A DNA stretch of 59,113 nt from Cypionkella sp. (GCF_028290025.1 NZ_JAQGKQ010000090.1:1-59113); one strand, 5' to 3'; numbered from the stretch's first letter, positions 22,511 through 33,071 are shown. Notes: generated by a model from the sequence alone, not told the origin. A program made the numbers and translations.

Positions 22511-24793
22511 ATGAAGGTTCTGTGTTTGGGCGGCGGTCCGGCGGGTCTGTATTTTGCGATCTCTATGAAGTTGCGCGATGCCTCCCACGAAGTCGTGGTG
22601 ATGGAGCGTAACAAGGCCAATGACACCTTCGGCTGGGGCGTGGTGTTGTCGGATGATGCGCTGGGGCGGATGGCTAAGAACGATCCGGTTTCAACGCAGG
22701 CCATTCGCGATCAATTCGCCTATTGGGACGATATTGCGGTGGTGCATAACGGCGTGCGCACGGTGTCGGGCGGGCATGGTTTCGCGGGTATTGGGCGCAA
22801 AGCGATGTTGGTGCTGCTGCAAGCGCGGGCGCGGGAATTGGGCGTCGATCTGCGATTTGAGACCGAGTTCAAGTCGGCGGAGGAGTATCGTCGCGAATAC
22901 GATCTGGTGGTGGCGACGGACGGGATTAACTCGCTGGTTAGGCGCGAATATGCTGAGGTGTTCCAACCCGATATTGATGTGAGGAAGTGCAAGTTTGTTT
23001 GGCTCGGCACCCATGCCAAGTTCGATGATGCGTTCAGCTTTATCTTCGAAAAGACCGAATACGGCTGGGTCTGGGCGCATGTTTACCAGTTTGACAAGGA
23101 TACCGCGACCTTCATCGTCGAGTGCAGCCCTGACACGTGGGAGCTGTGGGGCTTTGAGGAGATGTCGAAAGAGGAAACCGTTGAGACTTGCCGGAAGATC
23201 TTTGAGAAGCATCTCGGCGGCCATGATCTGATGTCGAACGCGGCGCATTTGCGCGGCTCAGCGGTGTGGATGCAGTTCCCGCGGGTGATCTGTGCGCAGT
23301 GGTATCACGAGAATGTCGTGCTGATGGGCGATGCGGCGGCGACGGGGCATTTCTCAATCGGGTCCGGAAGCCGCTTGGCGTTTGATAGCGCGATTGCTTT
23401 GGCGGAGTATTTGCACTCGGAGCCGACCATGCAGGCGGCGTTTGAACGCTATCAGGCAGAGCGGCGGGTGGAAGTTTTGCGACTGCAATCGGCGGCGCGC
23501 AATAGCCTTGAGTGGTTTGAGGAGGTCGAGCGTTATCTCGATATGCCCGCGCCGCAGTTCGCTTATTCGCTGCTGACCCGTTCGCAGCGCATCAGCCATG
23601 AAAATCTGCGGATGCGCGATCCGGCTTGGTTGCGCTCTGCTGAGGATTGGTTTGCGGCGCAATATGGTGGGCAGCCGGGCCGTGCGCCGATGTTTACGCC
23701 TTTCCAACTGCGTGGGCTAACGCTGGAAAACCGCATTGTGGTGTCGCCGATGGCGCAGTATCGCGCGGTGGAAGGTGTGCCCGGGGATTGGCATTTCGTC
23801 CACTATGCCGAGCGGGCAAAGGGTGGCGCTGGGCTGGTTTATACCGAGATGACTTGCGTGTCGGCGAATGGCCGGATCACGCCGGGTTGCACCGGGCTTT
23901 ACACGCCGAAGCACGAACTCGCGTGGAAAAAGATCAACGATTTCATCCATGCCGAAACGAAGGCGAAGACCTGCTGCCAGATCGGGCACTCGGGGCGCAA
24001 GGGCTCAACACAAGTGGGTTGGGCCGATGCCGATGCGCCGCTGGTGTCGGGGAATTGGCCGTTGCTGAGTGCGTCGGCGATCCCGTGGCAGCCGGGCAAT
24101 GCCACGCCGAAAGCCATGGACCGCGATGATATGGACAGCGTTTTGCGCCAGTTCATCAAGGCGACTGAGATGGCCGAGGGCGCGGATTTCGACATGATCG
24201 AGCTGCACGCGGCGCATGGTTATCTGATCTCGTCGTTCATCTCGCCGTTGTCGAATGTGCGGACCGATGAATACGGCGGCAGCTTGGAAAATCGGATGCG
24301 CTACCCGCTGGAAGTGTTCCGCGAAATGCGGCGCTATTGGCCGGGGCATAAACCGATGGCGGTGCGTATTTCGGCGCATGACTGGGCAGAGGGTGGCGTG
24401 ACGCCTGCGGAGGCTGTGCTGATCGCGCAAATGTTCGCAGCGGAAGGTGCTGATATTATTGACGTATCGGCGGGGCAAACCTCGACTGAGGCGAAACCGG
24501 TTTATGGCCGGATGTTCCAGACGCCGTTCAGCGACCGCATCAAGAATGAAGCTGGTTTGGCGACGATGGCGGTGGGCAACATCACCGAAGCCGATCAGGT
24601 GAACCAGATTTTGCTGGCGGGGCGGGCGGATTTGGTCTGCTTGGCACGGGCGCATTTGGCTGACCCGTATTGGACTTTGCATCAATCGGTGGCGCTCGGC
24701 GATACTGGCACCACATGGCCAAAACCGTATTATGCGGGCCGTGATCAGGCGCAGCGTTTGGTGCAAAAATCAGAAGGCACAATACGAGTATGA
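22511..24793 (+). CDS. 2-aminobenzoyl-CoA monooxygenase/reductase (FAD monooxygenase fused to old-yellow-enzyme domain)
   Basis: The 760-residue fusion has an aromatic-ring FAD monooxygenase (GGGPAG at 7-12, then [20 protein letters not shown] near 273) and, from about residue 394, an old-yellow-enzyme flavin reductase ([45 protein letters not shown]). This is the architecture of 2-aminobenzoyl-CoA monooxygenase/reductase of Azoarcus evansii and of salicylyl-CoA 5-hydroxylase. It would hydroxylate and reduce the aryl-CoA ring to a non-aromatic oxo product. The frame is open upstream to 21869, but ATG 22511 begins [12 protein letters not shown] and fits the family. It is first in the rightward operon, next to the palindromic operator. 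Confidence 0.88.
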   Translation: MKVLCLGGGPAGLYFAISMKLRDASHEVVVMERNKANDTFGWGVVLSDDALGRMAKNDPVSTQAIRDQFAYWDDIAVVHNGVRTVSGGHGFAGIGRKAMLVLLQARARELGVDLRFETEFKSAEEYRREYDLVVATDGINSLVRREYAEVFQPDIDVRKCKFVWLGTHAKFDDAFSFIFEKTEYGWVWAHVYQFDKDTATFIVECSPDTWELWGFEEMSKEETVETCRKIFEKHLGGHDLMSNAAHLRGSAVWMQFPRVICAQWYHENVVLMGDAAATGHFSIGSGSRLAFDSAIALAEYLHSEPTMQAAFERYQAERRVEVLRLQSAARNSLEWFEEVERYLDMPAPQFAYSLLTRSQRISHENLRMRDPAWLRSAEDWFAAQYGGQPGRAPMFTPFQLRGLTLENRIVVSPMAQYRAVEGVPGDWHFVHYAERAKGGAGLVYTEMTCVSANGRITPGCTGLYTPKHELAWKKINDFIHAETKAKTCCQIGHSGRKGSTQVGWADADAPLVSGNWPLLSASAIPWQPGNATPKAMDRDDMDSVLRQFIKATEMAEGADFDMIELHAAHGYLISSFISPLSNVRTDEYGGSLENRMRYPLEVFREMRRYWPGHKPMAVRISAHDWAEGGVTPAEAVLIAQMFAAEGADIIDVSAGQTSTEAKPVYGRMFQTPFSDRIKNEAGLATMAVGNITEADQVNQILLAGRADLVCLARAHLADPYWTLHQSVALGDTGTTWPKPYYAGRDQAQRLVQKSEGTIRV

Positions 24794-25530
24794 CGCTGGC
24801 TGGCAAACGTGTGCTGATCACTGGCGGAGGCTCCGGCGCGGGCGAAAACCTCGCGCTGGGCTTTGCGCAGGCTGGGGCCGAAGTGGTGATCGCGGGGCGC
24901 CGCTTGGATGCGTTGCAGGCAGTTGTGTCGCGCGCGCTGGGGATACGGGCGGTGCAGGCGGATGTGACGGATGAAGCCTCGGTGCGGGCGATGTTTTTGG
25001 CTGCGGGACCATGTGATGTGGTGATCGCCAACGCCGGGGCTGCGGATTCCACGGTGATGGCGAAAACCTCGCTGGCACAGTGGAATGCGATGATTGCGGT
25101 GAACCTGACGGGGGTGTTTTTGACGCTGCGCGATGGGCTGAACCAAATGCCGGGGTGGGGGCGGCTGATTTCGGTAGCTTCGACTGCGGGGCTGAAGGGC
25201 TATGCCAAGGTCGCACCCTATGCTGCGGCAAAGCATGGTGTGATTGGGCTAACGCGTTCATTGGCCTTGGAAATTGCTAAGCGTCCGGTGACGGTGAATG
25301 CGATTTGCCCGGGGTTTCTGGATACGCCGATGACCGATCATTCGGTGGAGGTGATTGCCGAGAAGACCGGGAAAACTTTGGAGGAAGCCCGGGCGGTTTT
25401 GGCCGGATTGAACCCGCAGGGGCGGTTGATTGCGCCTTCGGAAGTCACTGCGATGGCTTTGTTTCTCTGCGGGCCGGGCTCTGAAGGCATCAACGGGCAG
25501 GCGTTAACCATTGCCGGGGGTGAGTTGTGA
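24790..25530 (+). CDS. SDR-family oxidoreductase
   Basis: The 246-residue short-chain dehydrogenase has the cofactor loop [16 protein letters not shown], the NAG motif (VIANAGAA), and the catalytic Ser and YxxxK pair (VASTAG, then YAAAKHG). It ends with the usual [20 protein letters not shown]. It likely acts on a cyclic alcohol or ketone acyl-CoA of the pathway. The start overlaps the monooxygenase stop (ATGA), so the genes are translationally coupled. Confidence 0.87.
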   Translation: MTLAGKRVLITGGGSGAGENLALGFAQAGAEVVIAGRRLDALQAVVSRALGIRAVQADVTDEASVRAMFLAAGPCDVVIANAGAADSTVMAKTSLAQWNAMIAVNLTGVFLTLRDGLNQMPGWGRLISVASTAGLKGYAKVAPYAAAKHGVIGLTRSLALEIAKRPVTVNAICPGFLDTPMTDHSVEVIAEKTGKTLEEARAVLAGLNPQGRLIAPSEVTAMALFLCGPGSEGINGQALTIAGGEL

Positions 25531-25958
25531 GTGAGCTGTCAAAACGTCGGCTGAAAATGTGGATCAGGATGCTCGGGGTGACGCGGGCCTCGGAAAGCCA
25601 TCTGCGTGAGTTTTTGCGGCTGAAGCACGACACCACTTTGCCGCGTTTTGACGTGCTGGCGGCGCTGTATCGCAAGCGCGATGGCGTGACGATGAGCGAG
25701 TTGTCGCGAATGCTGCTGGTTTCAAACGGCAATGCGACGGCGGTGGTGGATCGGCTGGAAAAAGACGGCCTCGTGCTGCGCACCCAAAGCGATCAGGACC
25801 GCCGCACGGTGTTCGTGGCGCTGACGCCGCAGGGTTTGGCGAACTTTGAAGGGCTGGCAAGCGACCATGAGCGCGCCGTGGACCGGCTGTTTGGCGGGCT
25901 GACCGAAGCGGATTTGGACAGTCTGACCGAGATTTTGAAAAGGATGGGTAAGGCATGA
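25527..25958 (+). CDS. MarR-family regulator of the aminobenzoyl-CoA cluster
   Basis: The 143-residue protein is a MarR winged-helix regulator: [78 protein letters not shown]. The DQDRR wing and the flanking dimerisation helices are clear. MarR proteins of aryl-CoA pathways (CouR, BadR types) usually repress and release DNA on binding the CoA thioester. A GTG start overlaps the SDR stop (GTGA), and its stop overlaps the next start. Its likely site is the palindrome at 22427 and 49237. Confidence 0.88.
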   Translation: MSELSKRRLKMWIRMLGVTRASESHLREFLRLKHDTTLPRFDVLAALYRKRDGVTMSELSRMLLVSNGNATAVVDRLEKDGLVLRTQSDQDRRTVFVALTPQGLANFEGLASDHERAVDRLFGGLTEADLDSLTEILKRMGKA

Positions 25959-26764
25959 AACTCGCGGATTTTAAGCCTGCGCATTTCCTGTGGGAGGTTT
26001 CGGACCGGGTGGCGGTGCTGCGGCTGAACCGGCCTGATCGCAAGAACCCGCTGACGTTTGACAGCTACGCCGAGTTGCGCGACCTGTTCCGCGATCTGGT
26101 TTATGCGGATGATGTCGATGTGGTGGTGTTTGCGTCGAACGGCGGCAATTTCTGTTCGGGCGGCGATGTGCATGAGATCATCGGGCCGCTGATCGGGCTG
26201 CCGATGAAGGATTTGCTGGCGTTCACCCGGATGACCGGGGATCTTGTCAAGGCGATGATTTCATGCGGAAAACCGGTGATTGCGGCGGTGGATGGCGTGG
26301 CAGTTGGGGCAGGGGCGATCATCGCTATGGCCGCCGATCTGCGGCTCGCGACGCCGGAAGCCAAATGCGCGTTCCTGTTCACGCGGGTCGGTCTGGCGGG
26401 CTGCGATATGGGCGCTTGTGCGATGCTGCCGCGGATTATCGGGCAGGGTCGGGCGGCGGAACTTTTGTATACCGGGCGCGTGATGACGGCGCTTGAGGGC
26501 GAGCGTTGGGGGTTTTGGAACGCTTTGCATCAGGCCGATGCGCTGGAGGCCGAGGCGATGGTTTTGGCACGGCGCTTGGCGGCGGGACCGACCTTTGCGC
26601 ATAGCGTGACCAAGGCGCAGCTGTTGCAGGAATGGGATATGGGGCTGATGGCTGCGATTGAAGCCGAAGCGCAGGCTCAGGCGATCTGTATGCAGACACG
26701 CGATTTTGAGCGGGCGTATCGGGCGTTCGTGGCAAAGGAAAAGCCGGTTTTCGCGGGGGATTAA
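25955..26764 (+). CDS. Enoyl-CoA hydratase family protein (second crotonase)
   Basis: The 269-residue crotonase shows [26 protein letters not shown], the oxyanion-hole region [37 protein letters not shown] and [26 protein letters not shown]. Two crotonases in one cluster fit a pathway needing both ring hydration and hydrolytic ring opening, but which does which cannot be read from sequence. ATGA overlap couples it to the MarR gene. A 67-bp gap with a GC-rich repeat-like sequence follows. Confidence 0.85.
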   Translation: MKLADFKPAHFLWEVSDRVAVLRLNRPDRKNPLTFDSYAELRDLFRDLVYADDVDVVVFASNGGNFCSGGDVHEIIGPLIGLPMKDLLAFTRMTGDLVKAMISCGKPVIAAVDGVAVGAGAIIAMAADLRLATPEAKCAFLFTRVGLAGCDMGACAMLPRIIGQGRAAELLYTGRVMTALEGERWGFWNALHQADALEAEAMVLARRLAAGPTFAHSVTKAQLLQEWDMGLMAAIEAEAQAQAICMQTRDFERAYRAFVAKEKPVFAGD

Positions 26765-26831
26765 GGCGCTTGCTTGCGAGCCCCGGGGCGCTGCCGCGGA
26801 CCCTGGGATGTTTAAGCGCAGAGGATGAGCC
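26765..26831 (+). repeat. Intercistronic GC-rich element with GCAGAGGATGA tail
   Basis: This only sizeable gap in the rightward operon holds GAGCCCCGGGGCGCTGCCGC and GGGATGTTTAAGCGCAGAGGATGAG. The GGGAT(A/G)TTT and GCAGAGGATGA parts resemble the tails of the dispersed repeats at 36301 and 47945, so it is probably a diverged relative. Confidence 0.5.
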
Positions 26832-27968
26832 GTGTCAGATCAAAGCTTCCTAAGCTGGCCGTTTTTTGAGGATCGTCACCGGGCATTGGCGACGGCTTTA
26901 GAGGCTTGGGCTTCGGTGCATCTGCCCGTCGATCACACCGACGTCGATGCGGCTTGCCGGGGGCTGGTAGCGATGCTTGGCGCGGGCGGTTGGTTGCAAC
27001 ATTCGGGCGCGGGTGCGGGCGAAAAGCTGGATGTGCGCAGCTTGTGTCTGATCCGTGAGACTTTGGCGCGGCATGATGGCTTGGCGGATTTTTCCTTTGC
27101 GATGCAGGGGCTTGGCATGGGGGCGGTGTCGCTGTTTGGCAGTGACGTGCAACGCGAATGGTTGGGGCGGACGCGGGCGGGGACGGCCATTTCGGGGTTT
27201 GCGCTGACCGAGCCTATGTCGGGTTCTGATGTGGCTGCTACGGCGACGACGGCTGTGCGCGGGCAGGGCGGTTGGGTGCTGAACGGCGAGAAAACCTATA
27301 TCTCGAACGGCGGGATTGCCGATGTTTATGTGATTATTGCGCGGACAGGTGAGGCTCCGGGCGCGAAAGGGTTGTCGGCGTTTTTGCTGCCAGCGGATAC
27401 CCCGGGGCTGTCTGTGGTGGAGCGGATTGAGGTGATCGCACCGCATCCGCTCGCGCATTTGGCTTTGCGCGATGTGATCTTGCCGGATACCGCGCTGATC
27501 GGGCGGGCGGGCGATGGTTTCAAGATCGCGATGTCGGTGCTGGATGTGTTTCGATCAACCGTTGGCGCGGCGGCTTTGGGCTTTGCGCGTCGGGCGCTGG
27601 ATGAGGCTTTAACGCGGGTGAAATCTCGGCGGATTCAAGGGGCGGCGCTGGCTGAACTGCAGATGGTGCAGGGGCATCTCGCGGATATGGCGTTGCAGGT
27701 CGATGCGAGCGCCTTGCTGATTTACCGGGCGGCTTGGGTGAAGGATCAGGGCGCGGCTCGGGTCAGTCGTGAGGCGGCTATGGCGAAGTTATACGCGACG
27801 GAAGCGGCGCAGAAGGTGATCGACATGGCTGTGCAATTGCATGGCGGCGACGGGGTGCGGCATGGCTTCGCGGTTGAGGCTTTATACCGCGAAATCAGGG
27901 CGTTGCGGATATATGAGGGCGCGTCTGATGTGCAGCGCATCGTGATCGCTCGGAGCATTTTGGGATGA
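26832..27968 (+). CDS. Acyl-CoA dehydrogenase
   Basis: The 378-residue flavoprotein has acyl-CoA dehydrogenase motifs: [77 protein letters not shown], and the catalytic glutamate in [20 protein letters not shown] near residue 364. It would desaturate a cyclic or ring-opened acyl-CoA and pass electrons to ETF. The start is GTG 26832 after GAGGATGA. Its stop overlaps the thioesterase start (ATGA). Confidence 0.87.
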   Translation: MSDQSFLSWPFFEDRHRALATALEAWASVHLPVDHTDVDAACRGLVAMLGAGGWLQHSGAGAGEKLDVRSLCLIRETLARHDGLADFSFAMQGLGMGAVSLFGSDVQREWLGRTRAGTAISGFALTEPMSGSDVAATATTAVRGQGGWVLNGEKTYISNGGIADVYVIIARTGEAPGAKGLSAFLLPADTPGLSVVERIEVIAPHPLAHLALRDVILPDTALIGRAGDGFKIAMSVLDVFRSTVGAAALGFARRALDEALTRVKSRRIQGAALAELQMVQGHLADMALQVDASALLIYRAAWVKDQGAARVSREAAMAKLYATEAAQKVIDMAVQLHGGDGVRHGFAVEALYREIRALRIYEGASDVQRIVIARSILG

Positions 27969-28375
27969 GTTATACGCGGCTGATCCAGATCGAGTTCAAC
28001 CACTGCGACCCTGCAGGCATTGTGTTTTATCCACGTTATTTTGAGATGACCAACTCGGTGGTTGAGAACTTTTTCAACGATGTGGTGGGGCGCAGTTTTG
28101 CCTCGATGCATCGCGGTGCGCAGAACGGCGTGCCCACGGTTTCGCTTGCTGCGGAGTTTGCAGCGCCCTCGCGGCTTGGCGATAAAGTGTTGTTTTCGCT
28201 GGTCATTGAAAAGCTGGGCCGGTCCTCGGTGGCTTTGAAAATTGAGGGCCATATGGCTGAGGAACTGCGGCTGCGGGTGGCGCTGACGCTGGTATGGATT
28301 GACGGCATGAAATCGGCAGCTTGGCCTGATGCGATGCGGCAACGTTTGACGGAATATATGGAGGAGGCGGCATGA
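27965..28375 (+). CDS. 4-hydroxybenzoyl-CoA-type thioesterase
   Basis: The 136-residue hot-dog-fold protein carries the 4HBT signature [20 protein letters not shown], with the catalytic Asp in HCDPAG. It hydrolyses acyl-CoA thioesters and here most likely rescues CoA from dead-end aryl-CoA or ring products. It is joined by ATGA overlaps to the acyl-CoA dehydrogenase gene before it and the Rid gene after it. Confidence 0.85.
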   Translation: MSYTRLIQIEFNHCDPAGIVFYPRYFEMTNSVVENFFNDVVGRSFASMHRGAQNGVPTVSLAAEFAAPSRLGDKVLFSLVIEKLGRSSVALKIEGHMAEELRLRVALTLVWIDGMKSAAWPDAMRQRLTEYMEEAA

Positions 28376-28776
28376 GCCATGAGGTTTTGCACCCGAAAAA
28401 CTGGAAGGCCGCGCGGGGATATTCCAATGGCATGGCCGCTTCGGGGCGGATGGTTTTCACGGGTGGGCTAATAGGCTGGAACGCCGATCAGGAGTTTGAA
28501 ACCGACGATTTCGTCGGCCAAGTTGAAGCGGCGTTGCGAGGCATAGTCGAGGTTCTCGCCTGCGCCGGGGGCAAGCCGGAGCATCTTGTACGTTTGACCT
28601 GGTATGTGACAGACAAGCAAGAGTATTTGAGCAATCTCAAAGGCTTGGGAGAAGTTTATAAAGCGGTGATCGGGCGGCATTATCCGGCGATGGCGCTGGT
28701 TCAAGTGGTGGCTTTGGTTGAAGACCGCGCGAAAGTTGAGATTGAGGCGACGGCTGTTATACCGGAGGGCGTGTGA
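28372..28776 (+). CDS. Rid-family (YjgF/YER057c/UK114) protein lacking the canonical Arg
   Basis: The 134-residue protein has the Rid fold: [62 protein letters not shown] and the final [11 protein letters not shown]. Canonical RidA enamine/imine deaminases have Arg in YPAR-S/T; here the site reads YPAMALVQV, so that Arg is Met. It thus belongs outside the RidA/Rid1-3 types. The pathway forms enamine-type amino intermediates, so a deaminase or 2-aminomuconate-deaminase-like role is attractive but unproven. ATGA overlap with the thioesterase gene. Confidence 0.85.
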   Translation: MSHEVLHPKNWKAARGYSNGMAASGRMVFTGGLIGWNADQEFETDDFVGQVEAALRGIVEVLACAGGKPEHLVRLTWYVTDKQEYLSNLKGLGEVYKAVIGRHYPAMALVQVVALVEDRAKVEIEATAVIPEGV

Positions 28777-30422
28777 TGGCTGAGGTGTCAAAGCGCGCAC
28801 AACAACTCGGGCCGTCGGGCCACAGCGATACCTTCACCCGGGATCGTTTACCGCCTGCCGATCAGCAGCCAGATTTCTTGCTGGATGGCTTTGACTACCC
28901 AGATTACCTGAATGTCGGCGTCGAGTTGACCGATAAAATGGTCGAAAAGGGCTTTGGTGATCATACCGCTTTGATAGGCAACGGGCGGCAGCGCACTTAT
29001 AAGGAACTCACCGATTGGTCCAATCGGTTGGCTCATGTGCTGGTTGAAGATTACGGTGTAAAGCCCGGTAATCGCGTGCTAATTCGGTCAGCCAACAATC
29101 CAGCAATGGTGGCGTGCTGGCTGGCTGCGACCAAGGCGGGGGCGGTGGTGGTTAACACCATGCCGATGCTGCGGGCGGGTGAGCTGGCGCAGATTGTTGA
29201 TAAAGCCGAGATCGCTTTGGCTTTGTGCGATACGCGATTGATGGAGGAACTGGTGGCTTGCGCCAAGACCTCGGGCTTTTTGAAAACCGTGGTTGGGTTT
29301 GATGGCACGGCGAACCATGATGCGGAACTTGATCGCGCGGCTTTGTCGAAATCTGTGCGGTTTACCCCGCCACCCGTCGGGCGCGATGACGTGGCGCTAA
29401 TCGGATTTACCAGCGGCACCACTGGCGAGCCGAAGGGCGCGATGGCGTTTCACCGCGATATCCTCATCATTGCAGACGGTTACGCCAAAGAGGTGCTGAA
29501 CGTCACGCCAGGGGACGTTTTCGTAGGCTCGCCACCGCTTGCGTTCACCTTCGGGTTGGGCGGGCTCGCAGTGTTTCCGTTACGGTTTGGCGCTGCGGCG
29601 GCTTTGTTGGAGCAAGCAACGCCCGCCAATATGATCGAGCTGATCAAGACCCATAAAGCCACGGTGTGTTTCACGGCCCCGACGGCATATCGGGTGATGT
29701 TGAAGGCGGTGGCGGAAGGCGCGGATTTGTCTTCATTGCGGGCGGCGGTCAGCGCGGGCGAAACTCTGCCCGCCCCGGTTTACGACGAATGGATTGCCAA
29801 GACTGGTAAGCCGATGCTCGATGGCATCGGGGCCACCGAAATGCTGCATATTTTCCTGACCAATCGGTTTGACGATCACCGTCCGGGGTGCACAGGGCGT
29901 CCTGTCACCGGCTATGAAGCGCGCGTTGTTGGGCCGGATATGGCGGAATTGCCGGCTGGAGAGGTCGGGCGTTTGGCGGTGCGCGGGCCGACCGGCTGCC
30001 GCTACTTGGCAGATGTGCGCCAAGAGAAATACGTACGAGACGGCTGGAACCTGACCGGGGACAGCTTTTGGATGGATGACGAGGGCCGGTTTCACTTCGC
30101 GGCACGCTCAGACGATATGATTATCTCGGCTGGATATAATATCGCCGGGCCGGAAGTCGAGGCAGCGCTTTTGGCGCATCCTGATGTGCTGGAATGTGCG
30201 GTGATCGGACGGGCAGATGAGGAGCGTGGCCAAATCGTTGAAGCGCATGTGGTGCTGACGCAGGGCTGTGTTGGCGATGCGCTGATGATCAGGGCGCTGC
30301 AAGACCATGTGAAGCGGGTGATCGCGCCGTATAAATATCCTCGCAACGTGGTGTTTGTAGCGGCGCTGCCGAAGACACAGACCGGTAAGATCCAGCGATT
30401 TCGCCTGCGCGACGGCGGTTGA
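28776..30422 (+). CDS. 2-aminobenzoate (benzoate-family) CoA ligase
   Basis: The 548-residue adenylate-forming enzyme has the AMP-binding motif FTSGTTGEPKGAM near residue 210, LAFTFGLGGLAVFPLRFGA (aromatic pocket region), DGIGATEMLHIFLTNR, and the C-terminal LPKTQTGKIQRF lysine motif. HIFLTNR and the overall pattern match benzoate-CoA and 2-aminobenzoate-CoA ligases. It would activate anthranilate with ATP and CoA, the entry step of the cluster. ATG 28776 overlaps the Rid-gene stop by one base; an in-frame GTG lies just before. It is the last gene of the rightward operon. Confidence 0.85.
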   Translation: MAEVSKRAQQLGPSGHSDTFTRDRLPPADQQPDFLLDGFDYPDYLNVGVELTDKMVEKGFGDHTALIGNGRQRTYKELTDWSNRLAHVLVEDYGVKPGNRVLIRSANNPAMVACWLAATKAGAVVVNTMPMLRAGELAQIVDKAEIALALCDTRLMEELVACAKTSGFLKTVVGFDGTANHDAELDRAALSKSVRFTPPPVGRDDVALIGFTSGTTGEPKGAMAFHRDILIIADGYAKEVLNVTPGDVFVGSPPLAFTFGLGGLAVFPLRFGAAAALLEQATPANMIELIKTHKATVCFTAPTAYRVMLKAVAEGADLSSLRAAVSAGETLPAPVYDEWIAKTGKPMLDGIGATEMLHIFLTNRFDDHRPGCTGRPVTGYEARVVGPDMAELPAGEVGRLAVRGPTGCRYLADVRQEKYVRDGWNLTGDSFWMDDEGRFHFAARSDDMIISAGYNIAGPEVEAALLAHPDVLECAVIGRADEERGQIVEAHVVLTQGCVGDALMIRALQDHVKRVIAPYKYPRNVVFVAALPKTQTGKIQRFRLRDGG

Positions 30423-30434
30423 CGAGCGGCGGCG

Positions 30435-30605
30435 CTAATGCACTGCGGCCGTGCGGATGATCGGCCATCCGGGGCGCGACGGGGTGGGTGCTGGGCTTTG
30501 CGCCGCCTGTTCTATACTGGCGCAAAGGCTGATCTCGCGGGCTTTAAGCCGCGCGACCGCGGCGCGGATTTCAGATAACTCATCGGCAGGGCTAAGGTTT
30601 TGCAT
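30435..30605 (-). CDS. Small hypothetical protein (Rhodobacteraceae type)
   Basis: A 56-residue reading frame starts MQNLSPADELSEIRAAVARLKAREISL, a helical opening I recognise from small uncharacterised Rhodobacteraceae proteins that are usually longer (near 100 residues). GAGGAA lies about five bases before ATG 30605. It is convergent with the CoA-ligase gene, 12 bp away, with no visible terminator between them. The C-terminus (PTPSRPGWPIIRTAAVH) is unlike the relatives I recall, so it may be a shortened copy. Function unknown. Confidence 0.6.
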   Translation of the reverse strand: MQNLSPADELSEIRAAVARLKAREISLCASIEQAAQSPAPTPSRPGWPIIRTAAVH

Positions 30606-30863
30606 CGAAATTCCTCGTGACGGCATTGATCTCGGATCATGCGGTTAGAAGATTAATGATCGGTTGCGATCAATGCCTGCGCAGCAAAAACAGACGCGCG
30701 CGCAGCCAGCGGCACCCAATCAATGCTGATTTTGGCGGCAGCGAAGCCGCTGAAGCGACACCAGCGCATCACATTCGGAGGCTTGTTGCGATGGGGCGTT
30801 GCTCTGTTGGATCAGATGTGGCAAGAGGAAAGAGACGCAAACTAGACTGGTGAGTTTAGACAG

Positions 30864-31505
30864 ATGAGCGATTTTTCTGCCCGCCGCGTGATGATGGTCG
30901 ACACCCAAGTCCGCCCTTCTGATGTCACGAAATTTCCGATCATCGAGGCTATGCTTTCGGTGCCACGCGAAGCCTATGTGCCGCTTGCCAAGGCGGAGGC
31001 TGCTTATGTCGGGGAAAACCTTGATATTGGTGGTCGGGTGATGGTGGAGGCCCGCACTTTGGCGAAGATATTGGATGCGCTTGACGTGCAGCCAACCGAC
31101 CGCGCTTTGTATGTTGCGGGCGGATTGGGGTATGGCGCGGCTGTGCTTGCGCGGATGCTGACCTCGGTCGTGCTTTTGGAAACTGAGGCATTGGCTGCAG
31201 CGGCGCAGGCCAGTTTGGCGGCACAGGCTGTGTCGAACGTAACGGTGGTGAGCGGCCCGCTAGAGACAGGCGCTCCGGGCTCTTACGATGTTATCATAGT
31301 TGAAGGCGGCGTGCAGGACGTGCCCGAGGCTTTGCTAGCGCAATTGGCCGAAGGTGGCCGGATTGCCGCGATTTTCATGCAGGGCGCGTTGGGCTTGGTG
31401 AAAATTGGCCATAAAAACGATGGTCGGGTAAACTGGCGGTTCTCGTTCAACGCCACGGCTCCGGTGCTGGCTGGCTTTGCGAAAGCTCCGGCCTTTGCGC
31501 TTTAA
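30864..31505 (+). CDS. Protein-L-isoaspartate O-methyltransferase family protein
   Basis: The 213-residue protein matches the PIMT-like family found upstream of tolC in alphaproteobacteria: MVDTQVRPSDVTKFPIIEAMLSVPREAYVP at the N-terminus, the SAM-binding segment LYVAGGLGYGAAVLARM, then VVLLETEALAAAA and YDVIIVEGGVQDVPEALLAQLAEGGRI. Classical PIMT methylates isoaspartyl residues for protein repair; this branch is divergent and its substrate is uncertain. It lies 93 bp upstream of the tolC gene, a conserved pairing. Confidence 0.82.
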   Translation: MSDFSARRVMMVDTQVRPSDVTKFPIIEAMLSVPREAYVPLAKAEAAYVGENLDIGGRVMVEARTLAKILDALDVQPTDRALYVAGGLGYGAAVLARMLTSVVLLETEALAAAAQASLAAQAVSNVTVVSGPLETGAPGSYDVIIVEGGVQDVPEALLAQLAEGGRIAAIFMQGALGLVKIGHKNDGRVNWRFSFNATAPVLAGFAKAPAFAL

Positions 31506-31598
31506 CAAATTAGCTGTACCTTAGGTGTGACGACCGGCCGGACTTGGCCGCTTACAACAAGCGCAAAATGCGCAGCTACATAATTATATGAGGTCGTA

Positions 31599-32993
31599 AT
31601 GCAGAAGTTTTGGGCAGTAGTGTCGGTGACAGCAGCAATGGTGGCGGCACCTGTCGCACAGGCTGAGACTTTGGCGGATGCGCTGATCTCGGCGTATAAG
31701 ACTTCACATTTGCTGGACAGAAACCAAGCGGTGTTGCGGGCGGCGGACGAAGATGCGGCGGTGGCTTTGGCGCAGCTGCGTCCGGTGATCACCTTTGCGA
31801 CGCAGGCGAGTTGGACCAAGCTGGACAACGCTTTTAGTCGCCCGGTGTTCGGGCCCCCGATCGGACCTTTGTATACCGAGTCGACCGATGCTTCGGCGGC
31901 CCTTACGGCGTCGTTCCTGATTTATGCCGGTGGGCGCGGCCAGATGGCGTTCGAAGTGGCGAAGGAAAGCGTGCTCTCAACTCGCGCGGCTTTGGTCAAC
32001 CTTGAGCAACAAGTCTTGCTGGATGCGGTTTCGGCCTATGTTGATGTGCGTTTGCAGGCGGAGATCGTGGCGTTGCGCCAATCCAACGTGCGGCTGATTT
32101 CGCAAGAACTGCAGGCTGCGCGTGACCGTTTTGAGGTCGGCGAAGTGACGCTGACGGATGTGTCGCTCGCCGAAGCGCGCAGGGCTGCTGCGCAATCCGG
32201 GTTAGCTGCGGCGGAAGGTGCGCTGGAAGTGGCGCGCGAGCGTTACAAGGCGGCGATTGGGCACTACCCGAACAATCTTCAGGGTCTGCCGCGGTTACCG
32301 AAAGCGCCGAACTCTGAAGAAGCCGCGAAAGCCATTGCTGTGCGCAATCATCCGGTGATCAACCAAGCCGGGCATGAAGTGAGGATCGCTGACATCCGGG
32401 TTAAAATTGCCGAGGCGGCGTTCCTGCCGACCGTGAGCAGTTCGGTATCGGTGACGGAAGATTGGCTGTCGGGTGAGGGCAACGCTGTTGCTGGCATCAC
32501 CTTCAGCGATACGATTTATCAGGGCGGTGAACGTTCGGCGCTGTATCGCCGCGCGCTTTCCAGCAAGGAAGCCTCTGCGGCGGGACAGTTGCAAGCCGTG
32601 GTCGACGTAACCGAAGCTGTCGGGCAGGCTTGGTCGAATGTGATCGTGCAACAAGCCTCGATCCAAGCGGGCAGTTTGCAAGTGGTAGCGGCGCAAAAAG
32701 CTTTTGAAGGTGTGCGCGAAGAAGCAACTTTAGGCGCGCGTACCACGCTTGATGTGCTGAACGCCGAGCAAGAATTGCTGAACGCACGCGCCGACAAGCT
32801 ACAATCCGAGGCCAGCCGTTATGTTGGCATTTATCAACTGCTTTCCAGCATGGGCCAGTTGACCGCCGAACAGCTGAACCTTGGCATTACGACCTATGAC
32901 CCAGATGCGTATTATAACGCCGTCAAGAAAGCACCGCTGACTTCGACGCGCGGCAAACGGCTGGACAATATCTTGAAAAAGATTGCCAAGTAA
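31599..32993 (+). CDS. tolC: TolC-family outer-membrane efflux protein
   Basis: The 464-residue protein starts with a signal peptide (MQKFWAVVSVTAAMVAAPVAQAET) and has two TolC/OEP repeats: ETLADALISAYKTSHLLDRNQAVLRAADEDAAVALAQLRP and, later, NHPVINQAGHEVRIADIRVKIAEAAFLPTVSSSVS. The GARTTLDVLNAEQELLNARADKLQSEASRYVGIYQLLSSMGQLTAEQLNL helix pair is typical. It would form the trimeric outer-membrane channel of type I secretion and multidrug efflux. A hairpin with a T-run follows. Confidence 0.92.
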   Translation: MQKFWAVVSVTAAMVAAPVAQAETLADALISAYKTSHLLDRNQAVLRAADEDAAVALAQLRPVITFATQASWTKLDNAFSRPVFGPPIGPLYTESTDASAALTASFLIYAGGRGQMAFEVAKESVLSTRAALVNLEQQVLLDAVSAYVDVRLQAEIVALRQSNVRLISQELQAARDRFEVGEVTLTDVSLAEARRAAAQSGLAAAEGALEVARERYKAAIGHYPNNLQGLPRLPKAPNSEEAAKAIAVRNHPVINQAGHEVRIADIRVKIAEAAFLPTVSSSVSVTEDWLSGEGNAVAGITFSDTIYQGGERSALYRRALSSKEASAAGQLQAVVDVTEAVGQAWSNVIVQQASIQAGSLQVVAAQKAFEGVREEATLGARTTLDVLNAEQELLNARADKLQSEASRYVGIYQLLSSMGQLTAEQLNLGITTYDPDAYYNAVKKAPLTSTRGKRLDNILKKIAK

Positions 32994-33071
32994 ACTGACA
33001 GGTCTTTGACGTCGCCTGACTGCAAGCTTATGAGAATATCGTTACCCTGTCGGGGATCTCTACAAATGAAT

